64,000 nt of DNA from Aricia agestis (taxonomy: Eukaryota > Arthropoda > Insecta > Lepidoptera > Lycaenidae). The notes under the pieces are model-generated. The model worked only from the letters and a program-made list of their open reading frames with translations. It was not told the origin of the DNA and made no database searches. The translations under genes were made by a program, and so were the position numbers. The DNA is taken from the NCBI RefSeq assembly GCF_905147365.1, contig NC_056422.1, positions 1,242,501-1,306,500 on the forward strand, read 5' to 3'. Shown piece by piece: positions 44,563 to 54,764 of this stretch (position 1 is the stretch's first letter; every line of letters begins with the position of its first letter).

Positions 44563-45758
44563 CTAGCTGTTGCCCGCGACTTCGTCTGCGTGGACCTCAG
44601 TTTATAGCGCGCGATGACAACAAAATTGGTGTCAAAAGCTTTAATAAAAAAACCCTGGTACCCCTTAAATCAAAACAGCTGTGCAGTGTCAGTAGGGTTG
44701 CTGAGGATTTCTCTTCTGCTTCCTCATAATGAGGAAGTTCCGCAATATTTTGGATTCCTCAACCGTTACCGCATCCTCATAAATAAAAATAAAAAAATCC
44801 TCTTCCTAGCAGATAGCTCGCTTCAAATTTTAAGAGGAAGCTCAAAATTTAAGAGGAATTTATGAGGAATTTCACTGCGCATTTATCTTTTTTGTGTGCG
44901 TGTGTTGTGTATGTTACTGAACTCCTCCTTAATTGTTGGACCGATTTTGATGATTCTTTATTGTGTGTGTTTTGAGAATGGTTTAGATTCATAGTTGGGT
45001 CCACTGGAAAATGCCCTTTTAATTATTTTTTGTGTAATGTATGTACCTAGTTATGGATAGACAGGAAAAAGACTTTTGGGTTGGGTCCGCTAGTATTTAT
45101 AATTTCCTATCATCCTCTTCCTCATCCGCTTCCTCATCCGCATCCTCTTCCTCATCCGCATCCTCTTCCTCATCCGCATCCTCTAAATTTGCGCGTGAAA
45201 ATTCCTCTTCCTCCTCTTCCTCATAATCACTTTCTCAACAACCCTATTAGTGTGTATATAATATTTCAAGTTTTTAAATTAATCTTTATATTTTATGCCA
45301 AATTTTTAAGCTTATTTAGCCCCCCAATTACACAACTTTACCCATAAACTATATTTTATCATTGATAGGTTTATGGTTACGTCACTGCATAGATAAAGTA
45401 CTGATTTAATTAGTAACGTAAAAAATAAGTAACGTAAAAAAGAAATAACAATCGAAATAAATTGACTACACGATAATACCACCTCTTATAGAACGACTTC
45501 TGGGCAAGCATTAGCGCGATGTAGGAGACGCACGGCGCCATCTATTTTGAATTTTTGGAACTAACTTAATTTGAACATATTTACGCATTTTCACCCCCTT
45601 ACAACGCTTTTTTCCAGTAAAAAAGTAGCCTATGTCCTTTCTCAGGCTTTAGACTATCTGCATACAAAATTTCATTACAATCGGTTCGGTAGTTTTGGCG
45701 TGAAAGCGAGACAGACAGACAGACAGAGATACTTTCGCATTTATAATATTAGTATAGA
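44563..45758 (-). mobile_element. Composite Helitron-like element, family H2, about 1.2 kb
   Basis: On the minus strand A|TCTATACTAATATTATAAAT starts at 45758. The end, with GACGAAGTC hairpin stem, GCGGGCAACAG and CTAG|T, is at 44563. This is much longer than other H2 copies because other material lies inside: a plus-strand Helitron end (GGGTCCGCTAG, 45093), a CT-rich minisatellite and an inverted GTAGGGTTGCTGAG pair (44690 and about 45233). Confidence 0.55.
45111..45184. repeat. 18-bp CCTCTTCCTCATCCGCAT minisatellite
   Basis: About four units of an 18-bp pyrimidine-rich repeat. In one frame it reads as poly-serine, which explains the ORF at 45041-45226. Related GAGGAAG-rich sequence in the other orientation lies at 44735-44870. 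Confidence 0.85.
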
Positions 45759-46331
45759 TTGTATGTTCAGGGTTCCCCCGTAGCGGCTTAAAACTGTCAT
45801 TTTTGATAAAGTTGGAACAGATTTGTAATCATGACTTGGTCATCTAAGGCTACAATCCATACTAATATTACAAATTTGAAATTGTGTCTGTCTGTTACCT
45901 TTTTTGACAGCTAGATACAATAACTATAGTTACTTTCGGCCTCAACAACTAAAATAAACTCAATTAATTGTTTTGAACTTGAAATCAATTAAACAATTCA
46001 GGCATTCACAATGTTTATCAACAACCACTGGTATTTGACACTGATATTGTAATCCAATTGTTTTGACATGATTAACTAATTAATTCAATTACTATTATTT
46101 AGATTTCCACTGTAATAGAATTCACAGAATGATATTATTCCAAATTCCACTTTAAACTGATTATTAGTATAACAGTTGGTACTTAGGGTTTCGTGTACCT
46201 TTTCACAAGCAACCTTTTTAAATAGAATATAGAAAGCTACAAGCGTAACTTAATTTTGATGAAAAGTCTTTCTTTTGCTAGACATAAAAAATATTAGATT
46301 CGGCGAGATCTTTCCTAAACCAGTAAGAGAA
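45759..46331. other. No gene; H2 5' fragment near 45857-45905
   Basis: ATCCATACTAATATTACAAA followed by TGTGTCTGTCTGTTACC marks the 5' end of an H2 element on the plus strand. The remainder is AT-rich. Confidence 0.45.
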
Positions 46332-46333
46332 TA

Positions 46334-47625
46334 CGAGGGCTGCTATTTATGTATCCGGAACTGGCCACTTACAAGAACAATATTTAAAAAGTAATTACAA
46401 CATTTGAAAATAGAACTCTTTGGTTGAAGAATACATTTTGTTTCATGTGACTGTCAATTATTTTTCCATTGTGGCGTCATTTTGAAAATTGCGTGTCTTC
46501 ATTTGCCATGGATTTAACGCGTGAACATTTTCGTGCAATGATTTACTACGATTTTCTGCGTGGGCTAAATCAACAACAGTGCTTTATTCAACTCACCGCA
46601 ACTTTTGGAGATGAAGCACCATCAAAAACCACTGTTTATCACTGGTACAGTGAGTTTAATCGTGGGCGGTCTATGCTCACGGATGAAAATAAAGAAGGTC
46701 GCCCAAAAACAGCTGTTGTCCCACAAAATATAGATGCTGTGCGGGAACTAATAATGCGTGATCGTCATGTTACATATCGCGAGATAGAGGCGTCCTTAGG
46801 CATAAGTATGACGAGCATACATAAGATATTACACGAACATTTGGCTGTAAAAAAAATATGTTCGCGTTGGATTCCGCACAACTTGACAATCGATCAAAAA
46901 CGGGCTCGTGTCGATTGGTGCAAAAAAATGATAAAAAAATACAACCGTGGTACGTCAAAAGCCGTTTATAATATCTACACAGGTGATGAATCTTGGATCT
47001 ATGCATATGACCCCGAAACTAAACAACAGTCAACGGTGTGGGTGTTCCAAGATGAGCCGAAACCAACAAAAGTTACTCGTGCAAAAAGTACTTTGAAGCA
47101 AATGGTCGCCTGTTTTTTTGGAATTAACAGACATGTGGCTACAGTGCCATTAGAGAATCGTAAAACGGTTAATTCTGAATGGTATACGACCATTTGTTTA
47201 CCAGAAGTCTTTGAAGAAATAAGAAAGGACAACCGACAACGCAGAATCATATTACATCACGACAATGCTAGCTGTCACACCTCAGCTGAAACAACTCAGT
47301 TTTTGGAGGGTCAAACGATCGAATTGACTGGTCATCCGCCGTACAGCCCTGATTTGGCACCTAACGATTTCTTTTTATTTCCATACGCGAAGAACAAATT
47401 ACGTGGTCAACGTTTTTCGAGCCGCGAAGAGGCTGTTGATGCGTTCAAAATGCACGTTTTGGAGATACCTCAATCAGAATGGAAAAAGTGCTATGAAAAT
47501 TGGTTCCAGCGTATGCAAAAGTGTGTCGATCATCGCGGCGAATATTTTGAAAAGCAATAAAACCATATTAAATGATATATGTTTGTTTCTTTTTTTAATT
47601 CCGGATACATAAATAGCAGCCCTCG
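46334..47625 (+). mobile_element. Complete mariner element, TA duplication
   Basis: 1292 bp with perfect 27-bp inverted ends (CGAGGGCTGCTATTTATGTA onward at 46334-46360, complement at 47599-47625), flanked by TA on both sides (46332-46333, 47626-47627). It carries one uninterrupted transposase gene. Its size is standard for mariner. Confidence 0.95.
46508..47560 (+). CDS. Mariner transposase, DD34D, intact
   Basis: Cut-and-paste transposase that binds the element's own inverted ends and inserts at TA. The open frame begins at 46469. I prefer the second Met at 46508 (MDLTREHF), because the 13 upstream residues look unlike family N-termini, giving 350 residues, the usual size. The N-terminal half has two helix-turn-helix regions (ending YHWYSEFNRGR, and TYREIEASLGISMTSIHKIL). 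A WIPHNLT linker follows, where WVPHEL is canonical. The catalytic residues are TGDESW with Asp 160, HHDNASCH with Asp 252, and SPDLAPNDFF with Asp 287 (numbering from 46508), 34 residues between the last two. YSPDLAP is canonical. No stop, frameshift or missing catalytic residue is seen. The subfamily was not assigned. SETMAR-type transposase domains are distant relatives. Confidence 0.95.
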   Translation: MDLTREHFRAMIYYDFLRGLNQQQCFIQLTATFGDEAPSKTTVYHWYSEFNRGRSMLTDENKEGRPKTAVVPQNIDAVRELIMRDRHVTYREIEASLGISMTSIHKILHEHLAVKKICSRWIPHNLTIDQKRARVDWCKKMIKKYNRGTSKAVYNIYTGDESWIYAYDPETKQQSTVWVFQDEPKPTKVTRAKSTLKQMVACFFGINRHVATVPLENRKTVNSEWYTTICLPEVFEEIRKDNRQRRIILHHDNASCHTSAETTQFLEGQTIELTGHPPYSPDLAPNDFFLFPYAKNKLRGQRFSSREEAVDAFKMHVLEIPQSEWKKCYENWFQRMQKCVDHRGEYFEKQ

Positions 47626-47627
47626 TA

Positions 47628-48994
47628 TTATGGGATTATTTGAACACCAAAATAAGTTACAATTTAGGCAACTTAGCATAGAGAGACTACAAAACTTAAT
47701 AAACATACAACTAACCCTAAGGTGTCGATTTTATAATTAATTTTTATACTTGAAAATAAGCCCCGAACTGTTTCATTTTCTAAAATTAGATACTACATTA
47801 TAATTTCGAGAATTCGATCTGAGCAAAAACACGATATCTTAAAATTTTCTCGATCGAAAAAAATCACAAAGATGCATCTAATTTTCACGAATTTTTCATT
47901 TATTGCCATAACCGTGCATTGAACTAAGTTAATATTTTAACACATTGTATAAAATTCTATCATTGAGAGATCGACCTAGCGGATTTTTAAAATGTTGTAT
48001 ATTTATCGAGTTATTGAGAAAAAAATAAAATGAATCCGCGTCGTTCTTTTTCACCTGGCATATGAAAAATGTGAGTGTGAAAAGAGAAGGACGATGTTTT
48101 ATTTTTTGGGTTAGTCGCCCTCTTAAGTACTTGATTATCTCTAGTATGTCTATCTGTCTATCTGTTACCTCTTCACATCCAAACCGCTGACCTGTTTTTT
48201 GACATACTTTGAGTCCTTTGGGTAAGTCGATAAAGAACATAGAACATTATTTATCCCGGAAAATGTACGGTTTTCACGCGATAAAGGAATTTTGGCGCAA
48301 AGTAGTAGCGGGCGTCATCTACTATGTAATATTTTTCAAAAACGATACACAAACAGCTAAAAATAACCACAGGAACGAAACCAAATAACCATATTTAAAA
48401 CCTTATCTTTATAAATGCATTAAAAATAGCTGTAAAAAGTTGAAAGCCCAGCGTACAGCTCGGCCAGAGAATACTGCCGAGTCCCGAGTGGCCTCTGTTC
48501 TCAGTCCAATTACAAAGAAAACGGACCTGTCAGTTTGTGGGTCGACACAATTTACTAAAGTCCTTTAATTAAAAACCGTTTTTAGGGACTGAAAAGTTTT
48601 TGCGCAAGTCGAGAGGCAAAGCGTAATTTTACGACCCATTATGTTCAAGTTATAATTACTTTGAAATTTTTATGTAAAGCAGTATTAAGATAACTAGAAT
48701 TTTATTTAGCTTTTACGAAGTTTTGTAGTGCCAAATTTTACCAAAAATCAAAATCGATCCAACTTGTCAAATGCAAATAATTAATAAACATACAAATTTT
48801 ACGTCCATTTTATGGTACATTTTAGTTTATTTTATACGTAGTCTTTAATCTACATGGTATAAGATAATGTTGCAGAAAAGAAGCCAAAATAATATTACCG
48901 CAATACTTACATAAAGCATATTCTTGGCTATAACGTAAAAAAGAAAATGAGACCCACAAAAAATTCATTCACTATAACCATTTTCGGAGGTCTA
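47628..48994. other. No gene; decayed repeat 47722-48129 and Helitron H2 at about 48130-48325
   Basis: 47722-47800 matches 29521-29602. GTTAGTCGCCCTCTTAAG at about 48110 is the complement of the motif upstream of 29521, so the whole may be one inverted-end element. From about 48130 an H2 Helitron follows on the plus strand (GTCTATCTGTTACCTCTTCA ... GTAGCGGGCGTCATCTA). The minus ORF at 47929-48240 is not supported. Confidence 0.45.
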
Positions 48995-49125
48995 CGGGGC
49001 TAAAATGGTCACATTTAGCAATCCTCTCAATCAATTCAACAAATGAATTGTCAAAACTGTCAAACTGACAAATGTCAAACTAGTACGAATTACTAGACAT
49101 GAATTGCAAGCAGAATTGCATTTTG
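48995..49125. mobile_element. MITE fragment, copy 2 of the 8143 family
   Basis: Starts CGGGGCTAAAATGGTCACAT and runs through TAGACATGAATTGCAAGCAG like 8145-8250. The right inverted end is missing. Confidence 0.75.
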
Positions 49126-49286
49126 TGGAGTACGGGTAGTACCAGTACCGTCAGAATACATACATTTTATACTACAGAGTACAGAGTACACATACCGTGA
49201 ACAATATGTGAACAATAGTTTATATAGCGAAGTCACGCGGCCTTCAATATTCATACAACAAATAAAACTTCAGTTTTACGTGTTTA

Positions 49287-49502
49287 CTGACTTATACCAT
49301 GCACACCACTGTACTGACTTATACCATGCACACCACTGTACTGACTTATACCATGCACACCACTGTACTGACTGATACCATGCACACCACTGTACTGACT
49401 TATACCATGCACACCACTGTACTGACTTATACCATGCACACCACTGTACTGACTTATACCATGCACACCACTGTACTGACTTATACCATGCACACCACCG
49501 TC
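49287..49502. repeat. 27-bp minisatellite, eight units
   Basis: Eight head-to-tail units of CTGACTTATACCATGCACAC plus CACTGTA, with almost no divergence (one TTAT to TGAT change in unit 4 and changes at the last unit's end). The 27-bp period keeps frames open on both strands, producing a TVLTYTMHT and a GVHGISQYS repeat ORF. These ORFs are by-products. Confidence 0.95.
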
Positions 49503-49564
49503 CAAGTTAACTCCAACATAAAGTATATTCTACTACTAGATTATTTTACAAAAGTTACGGAGCA

Positions 49565-49612
49565 AACGAGCAAAAGGGTCACATGATGCAAAGCAACTTC
49601 CGTCGCCCATGG
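49565..49612 (-). mobile_element. 3' fragment of retroposon family M
   Basis: GGAGCAAACGAGCAAAAGGG followed by AACTTCCGTCGCCCATGG is the complement of the conserved 3' end of family M. Confidence 0.7.
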
Positions 49613-49707
49613 CCGGTAGTTGCATTTTCATAAACGATATACTTTCCTTACACTTTCCAGCCTACCTAGCATACGCCAACGAGATATCTCACTCTCGAGA
49701 TAATTAA

Positions 49708-49755
49708 ATTTTGACATTATGAGACGAGTAGTTACTCGTCTCATAATGTCAAAAT
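49708..49755. repeat. 23-bp perfect hairpin
   Basis: ATTTTGACATTATGAGACGA onward (49708-49730) is mirrored at 49733-49755 with only GT between the arms. Confidence 0.9.
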
Positions 49756-49905
49756 CTCGACATTATTTCGACCAAACTGTATAAAAATGTGTTATTTCGA
49801 TGATAGATCTACGCGAGAAAAAATGTTTGTCATGCTAGGGTGAATAGAGATGAAGAGACAAACCATCAAACATCGAGAAAACTGTGTATCATATAATAAA
49901 TATAT

Positions 49906-50050
49906 AGATTTTTATTATATGATACACATATTTAATACACATCCATGACCCAGGAACTTTGAAAACTTTTTGTTCCGTCGGCGGGATTCGAACCCGCGAC
50001 CCCCGGTTTGAGCTACCAAGACGCCCACCAACTGAGCTACAGAGGTCGTC
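49906..50050 (-). mobile_element. tRNA-derived SINE, family T, partial copy
   Basis: Keeps the tRNA-like head (complement of GTCGCGGGTTCGAATCCCGC) and the first part of the body to TATATAATAAAAATCT. The distal GAAGCGTCCATAGAT end is missing. It directly abuts MITE W on the right. Confidence 0.85.
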
Positions 50051-50056
50051 AAACAT

Positions 50057-50294
50057 TGAGGAGCTGGCGAACAGAACCGGATTAGTCCGCGAGAAAAAAA
50101 ATTACACAGTGGCTAAAAAACTAGTATTAACTATTTGAAATTGTTTGAAAATGGACCTTATAAAGCCTTTTTAACCGGTTTTTATTGAAAATATTAACAG
50201 GGATTGATGCAGATAGGTCAAGAGAAGACGATTTGAAAAAAAAATATACTTTCGCACTCTGGTGGACTTGTCCGGTTTTGTTCACCAGCTCCTC
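50057..50294. mobile_element. MITE family W, copy 1
   Basis: Starts TGAGGAGCTGGCGAACAGAA and ends TCCGGTTTTGTTCACCAGCT CCTC, an inverted pair of about 24 bp. The interior (GCCTTTTTAACCGGTTTTTA, GTCAAGAGAAGACGATT) matches 54005-54268. Confidence 0.85.
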
Positions 50295-50654
50295 CTTTGT
50301 ATTCTATTATAATGCCTCCTGAATATAGCAATAAAAAAACACTGAACTAAAAAGTTAACTAAAGACTTGATGTACCCTGTGTCGCGGCGATGAATCCAGC
50401 GACAGTTCTCTAGCTCAAATACTATTTAGTTGATTCTCGAACAAACTACTAACCAAATATACACTCGAGAAACAGAACCTATGTCAACGCAGTCGGGTAA
50501 CACAATAACCTTATATAACGCGCCCAAGACAAGAGCTGCAGCGGTGACGCAGCGCGCCACCTGCCGACCGAACTCGCAACACCTCAACTCACCAATAATA
50601 TTCAATCAGCACAAATCATCCACAGCTTAGGCCGCAGCACAACACTTTTTTTAT
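50295..50654. other. No recognised feature
   Basis: GC content rises toward the right. A 66-codon ORF is not supported. Confidence 0.4.
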
Positions 50655-50735
50655 GGCGACGTGCGTCTAGGGCGGGCGGCGCGGGTGGACTGCCGGCGCC
50701 GCCCGCCCTGCGCATCCCCGCCCCCGCCGCAGCTA
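50655..50735. promoter_or_regulatory. GC/CpG-rich block, possible promoter
   Basis: GGGCGGGCGGCGCGGGTGG and CCGGCGCCGCCCGCCC form a G/C-rich, partly self-complementary patch. No adjoining exon is recognised, so promoter function is a guess. Confidence 0.2.
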
Positions 50736-50779
50736 ATGAAAACAAGAAGTGCCCCGACACACGTCGTTATACCGGAGGG

Positions 50780-51040
50780 CTCAGTTCATTACCTGCGTGC
50801 TGTTGACATCAATCCGAGGCGAGGCTTTTCGCGGGTCGCGTATCGTAATCGTGTCAAAAGGTTTCGCGGGTCGCGAGTTTCGTCAAAACCGTTTTATGCG
50901 GTTCGCGAGTTAGGTCGGAATCGTCGAAAGCAGGTTTAGTGGGACTCCCCTGTTTTGTCGGAAGCGTGTCGAACGCGCTATTGTGGTTAGTAATTGAGTC
51001 AAAAGCGGTTTCAGATGTCGAATCATCATTTATTTTATTC
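50780..51040. repeat. Degenerate CpG-rich tandem repeat
   Basis: TTTCGCGGGTCGCG-type words recur about every 40-45 bases (50830, 50870, 50905), alternating with GTCAAAA(G/C)(G/C). Divergence is high. ORFs on both strands are by-products. Confidence 0.5.
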
Positions 51041-51087
51041 ATCTAAGATTTATATTACATATAAGATTAATTTAACCGATGTCGAAA

Positions 51088-51313
51088 AGCTATGTCCACA
51101 CTGTGCACTTTCATCTTTAATTTTCGTCATCAACTTTCATATTGGCGCATTCAATAACTGAATGCGTCAAGAAACGCAACGCCAATATTGTCATTTTTGA
51201 AGTTTTGGATACCGTCAGAGGGCATGCGTCGCGGACATGCATCACGTTCGCTGTTGACTGCGCTCTACCGCATGCCCTTGACGAACAGAAAAAGGCACAG
51301 TGTGGGCAAAGCT
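51088..51313 (+). mobile_element. MITE family V, copy 2
   Basis: AGCTATGTCCACACTGTGCA at the left and GGCACAGTGTGGGCAAAGCT at the right. The inside matches 40341-40558 in reverse and 59300-59513 directly. Confidence 0.85.
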
Positions 51314-51375
51314 AATTTACATGCTGTAGACAGCTTCGCATACGTGGTGCCAGTCCTGGGGTGTGAGTCAAGATC

Positions 51376-51522
51376 TTTTCTTTATCGCTTCTTTGTAGAA
51401 TCGCCAATCAAAATGTATGGAATTGACATAAGACGAGTCGAACGTCAACGTCATTTTAACGAATCCTTAAGTCTATTCCATACTTTTTGATCGGCGATTC
51501 TATAACGAAGCGATAACGAAAA
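51376..51522. mobile_element. Foldback MITE, about 50-bp arms
   Basis: TTTTCTTTATCGCTTCTTTG with GAATCGCCAATCAAAATGTA at the left is mirrored by TTTTTGATCGGCGATTC and CGAAGCGATAACGAAAA at the right, with small mismatches. Confidence 0.75.
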
Positions 51523-51949
51523 ATTCTTGGCTAAATAATTTACGAAGCCTTTAAATATAGTCAATGTCAAAATCTTTTAGGCTCACTTAAAATAAACAGA
51601 CCAACGCTAACAAAAACATAACAATTCAAGTTGACAGTTATGAAGGACTCGCGTGCGGGGTGCGGTGTCAGGCCGTGTCCACCGCCACCGGCACGTCAAC
51701 GACAAAAATTGACGACGTGAGTGAAAGAACACAATAACTAAAAGTAAAAGAAAGCCGTTTTTTGCATAAATGGAGCCTCCATTAGGGCCGCAAGAATGAT
51801 GCGAAATAAAAAAACTGTTCATTTTATGTGTAGCCAGATATATTAGCCATGTGATGCAGTTAGGTTTGTTCCAATTATAAGGGAAAAAATAATTAAATGT
51901 CCGTATGTTACAAAATGTTAGTTATCGTGTTCTTCAACTCACGTCTTCA
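51523..51949. other. No gene recognised
   Basis: GTGTCCACCGCCACCGGCAC and GACGACGTGAG near 51690 resemble parts of family Q. Otherwise unremarkable. Confidence 0.35.
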
Positions 51950-52110
51950 ATTCCAGAGGTGCCTCTTCACAATGGACCATGCTGGCCCACTACAAGCCAT
52001 CGCCATTGTGTAGACGGGGTAATGGTATATGATGGCAAACGATTTCTAGGCGTGGCGTGTAATGGCATGGCCTACAGTAGACTATCGTGGGCTATTGTAC
52101 ACTGACTACT
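51950..52110. mobile_element. MITE-like block of the CTCTTCA family
   Basis: Starts CTCTTCACAATGGACCATGC and continues CCATCGCCATTGTGTAGACG, resembling 20740-20895. The right end is unclear. Confidence 0.5.
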
Positions 52111-52111
52111 T

Positions 52112-52580
52112 CATGAAATTCCACTACAACCTAGACTATAGCATAGCAAAAGCTGAAGAAGTAAGTTATCTACATACAAAGGCACCGCGCGCGGCTTATA
52201 TGTGTGCGCCATAGTATCAATGAGTCTACTAGAATCAAAAACCGCAATGTCCAATAATGATTTTATTGGACATTGCGGTTTTTGATTCTAGTAGACTACG
52301 GCGGCGTCGCCACGTACGGCACACAACAAAATCTCGGCGGGGTTTTAGAGGCTGGTACCGCCAAGATTTTGTTGTGTGCCGTACGTGGCGACGCATTGAT
52401 ACTATGGCGCACACATACAAGCCGCGCGCGGTGCCTTTATATGAAGATAACTTACTTCCCCTCCTTTTACTATAACTATAGGTTTCATTCTTCTCTACTC
52501 CACTACAACGCAGCGGCGGCATGGGTCGCTAGACCGACGTCGGTAGAAAATAAAACCTTATAGCCTGGGTCATAAATTGG
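52112..52580. mobile_element. Family Q element split by the double-hairpin foldback
   Basis: The outer parts (TTCCACTACAACCTAGACTA at the left, GGTTTCATTCTTCTCTACTC ... CGACGTCGGTAGAAAATAAA at the right) match the uninterrupted copy at 52862-53040 and more loosely 60286-60490. The foldback at 52136-52481 sits between them. Confidence 0.6.
52136..52481. mobile_element. Double-hairpin (three-way junction) foldback element
   Basis: The outer arms 52161-52222 and 52394-52455 (62 nt each) pair with only three mismatches. Inside them are two separate hairpins. The first, 52223-52257 with 52263-52297, is perfect over 35 bp with a 5-nt loop. The second, 52304-52340 with 52358-52394, is 37 bp with one mismatch and a 17-nt loop. 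Nearly every base is paired. Weaker pairing continues outwards to CTATAG at 52136-52141 and 52476-52481. No protein is encoded. Confidence 0.85.
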
Positions 52581-52596
52581 CAGTAATAATAATAAT

Positions 52597-52861
52597 ATCT
52601 ATGGACGCTTCACATCACGTCAGTCTGACCCCGTGCTAAGTGCCTGAAGGACTTGTATTACAGGTTTCAGACAACGGAAATATATTTAATACTTTTATAC
52701 TATACAATATATTTAAGATTTTTATTATATGATACACATATTTATTACACATCCACGACCCAGGAACTTTGAAAACGTTTAGTTCCGTCGGCGGGATTCG
52801 AACCTGCGACCCCCGGATTGAGCTACCAACAGCCCACCAACTGAGCCACAGAGGTCGTCAA
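52597..52861 (-). mobile_element. tRNA-derived SINE, family T, copy 3
   Basis: Full-length minus copy: head GACGACCTCTGTGGCTCAGT, B box region GGTCGCAGGTTCGAATCC, tail GATGTGAAGCGTCCATAGAT. It lies between the two Q elements. Confidence 0.88.
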
Positions 52862-53040
52862 ATTTCACTACAACCTTAGATAGGTTTCATTCCTATACTC
52901 CAATACAAAGCAGCTTGGGTCGTTAGACCAACGTCGGTAGAAAATGAAACCTATAGACTAGGTCATAAAGTGGCATTTCATTTGAATTTTTGTCGGTGAC
53001 GTGCCGGTGACGGTAGCAGTGTACAAACGTCCTAGCGGTA
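52862..53040. mobile_element. Family Q element, uninterrupted copy
   Basis: TTTCACTACAACCTTAGATA then GGTTTCATTCCTATACTCC, CCAACGTCGGTAGAAAATGA, and AAAGTGGCATTTCATTTGAA. At the position where the other copy has the foldback, this one reads CTTAGATAGG. Confidence 0.6.
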
Positions 53041-53484
53041 GTTTTTAACTCGCAGTTTGTAGCGACTAGTGAGGACTTCATTAATCTAAATTACTTTATC
53101 GTACATTTAGCAGCAACACGAGTCGTTATGAAGCGGCGATTAGGGATTTTTTGACATAGTATCGGATTATGCAATGTAATTATAATATAAACTTACAAGA
53201 TATTGTCTGCAATTTCAATCGTGGAGAAATTATAAACAGTGCAGTAAAAATGTACGTTCATTTTTCAGAATAAAACTAGTAACTACCCTATGTTCATCGA
53301 AGGACTCAAAGTTTGATATACCGATATTGATAGTTTCTTGATAAAAGAACAACAAAAATATATTGAGTCTACAAACTTTCAGTCTAAATAACAAAATTCC
53401 ATTTATAAAATTAGTTCAAGTAACGCCGATTTCAGTGTGAATGAGAGGTAACAAATATTCTTTCACATGCATTTTATTTCTATA
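53041..53484. other. No recognised feature
   Basis: Non-coding. Confidence 0.45.
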
Positions 53485-53719
53485 CGAGCTTTTGCCCGCG
53501 GCTTCGCTCGCGTTAAGAAGTATTATTATATACAAACTTTCATCCCCTATTTGAACCCCTTGGGGTTGGAATTTATCAAAATCCTTTCTTAGCGGATGCC
53601 TACGTTATAACATCTACCTGCATGCCAAATTTCAGCCCGATCCGTCCAGTGGTTTGGGCTGTGCGTTGATAGATCACTATGTCAATCAGTCCGTCACCTT
53701 TGAGTTTTATATATACAGA
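53485..53719 (-). mobile_element. Helitron-like element, family H4, uninterrupted copy
   Basis: On the minus strand A|TCTGTATATATAAAACTCAA starts it. The 3' part is CGAGCGAAGCCGCGGGC, AAAAG and CTCG|T. It is nearly identical to the halves flanking Tc1 at 33720 and 35545. Confidence 0.6.
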
Positions 53720-54004
53720 TATTGAGAATTCACGCTGACATGTATAACAATTTCCTACTCCTCCTAAATGTCTACTGATTAATTTCGTTGCGGGTCCCAA
53801 GACAGATTTAGCTTGTCCCTCGGGCATCCCTGAGATCATATCAAAGGGTTTTCGTGGTTGGTTATCACTGTTGATCCTGCCGACACAGGAGTTGCAGTGG
53901 TGGGAATGTGTGGTGGGACTCTTGACATGTATAACATTAATATGTTGTTACCACAATAGTTATACTTCGAACTATAAGCTCTAAGCTAAGCCCGTAGTAA
54001 CTAC
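53720..54004. other. No recognised feature
   Basis: Non-coding; a 79-codon minus ORF (53600-53839) is not supported. Confidence 0.4.
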
Positions 54005-54268
54005 TGAGGAGCTGGCGAACATAACCGGATTAGTCCGCGAGAAAATAATTTATACAGTGGCTAAAAAACTATTTAGTATCAACTAACATACTACTTCTAC
54101 TACTGAACTCGGTTTTGTTTGAAAATTTACTTTTTATAGCCTTTTTAACCGGTTTTGATTGAAACTATTAACAGAGATTGACGACAGATGGGTCAAGAGA
54201 AGACGATTCGAAAAAAATATACTTTCGCACTCTGCTGGACTTGTCCGGTTTTGTTCGCCAGCTCCTCA
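54005..54268. mobile_element. MITE family W, copy 2
   Basis: TGAGGAGCTGGCGAACATAA at the left and GTTCGCCAGCTCCTCA at the right are inverted. The interior matches 50057-50294. The flanks (AACTAC and ACTAAC) give no clean duplication. Confidence 0.85.
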
Positions 54269-54764
54269 ACTAACAGCCGACTAGATTTAACGCGTTTATC
54301 GCGCAAAAATCACGAAACTACTCGTATTTGGCAAGAGTTTACACCAATAAAACAATAATCAAATCAAGGCTGACTTGTATTAGCTCAAGGTGACGCCTCA
54401 GGGCCGAAAAAGCCTTAGTATAAAGATACAGCTTGCCTTAGCATAATTTAGGACCAAACCACGAAAGGTACGAACTTTATATTAAATGCCAGTGAATGAA
54501 TTTTGTGACTCGTATATTACGTATATACGTTTTTAAAAGTACAAGTTTAAACCTTATTTTGCAGATACATTTTAAACTTTTAAAACGCATATTAAAACAC
54601 AATTATTTTGTCACACCGAAGCACCTCCTCTACCACTTAAAAAGGTATTAATTTTTAGGGCAAAATACAATTAAAAAGGGGGTTATTACTGTTCCAAAAA
54701 GAAAGCGGTAATTGTTATAGAAAAACATAAAATTTCTTGTCTAAAGAATTTCACATTATCTACA
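54269..54764. other. No recognised feature
   Basis: Non-coding. Confidence 0.45.

Noticed and set aside
45041..45347. Serine- and proline-rich ORFs
   Set aside because: They arise from the 18-bp pyrimidine minisatellite read in two frames.
49287..49502. CRISPR-like regular array
   Set aside because: There are no spacers. The units are directly adjacent 27-bp repeats, and the DNA is clearly eukaryotic.
49284..49586. Repeat-protein ORFs on both strands
   Set aside because: They are the two translations of a 27-bp minisatellite and have no unique coding sequence.
50661..51042. Arginine-rich ORFs on both strands
   Set aside because: They come from degenerate CpG-rich repeats and are open on both strands.
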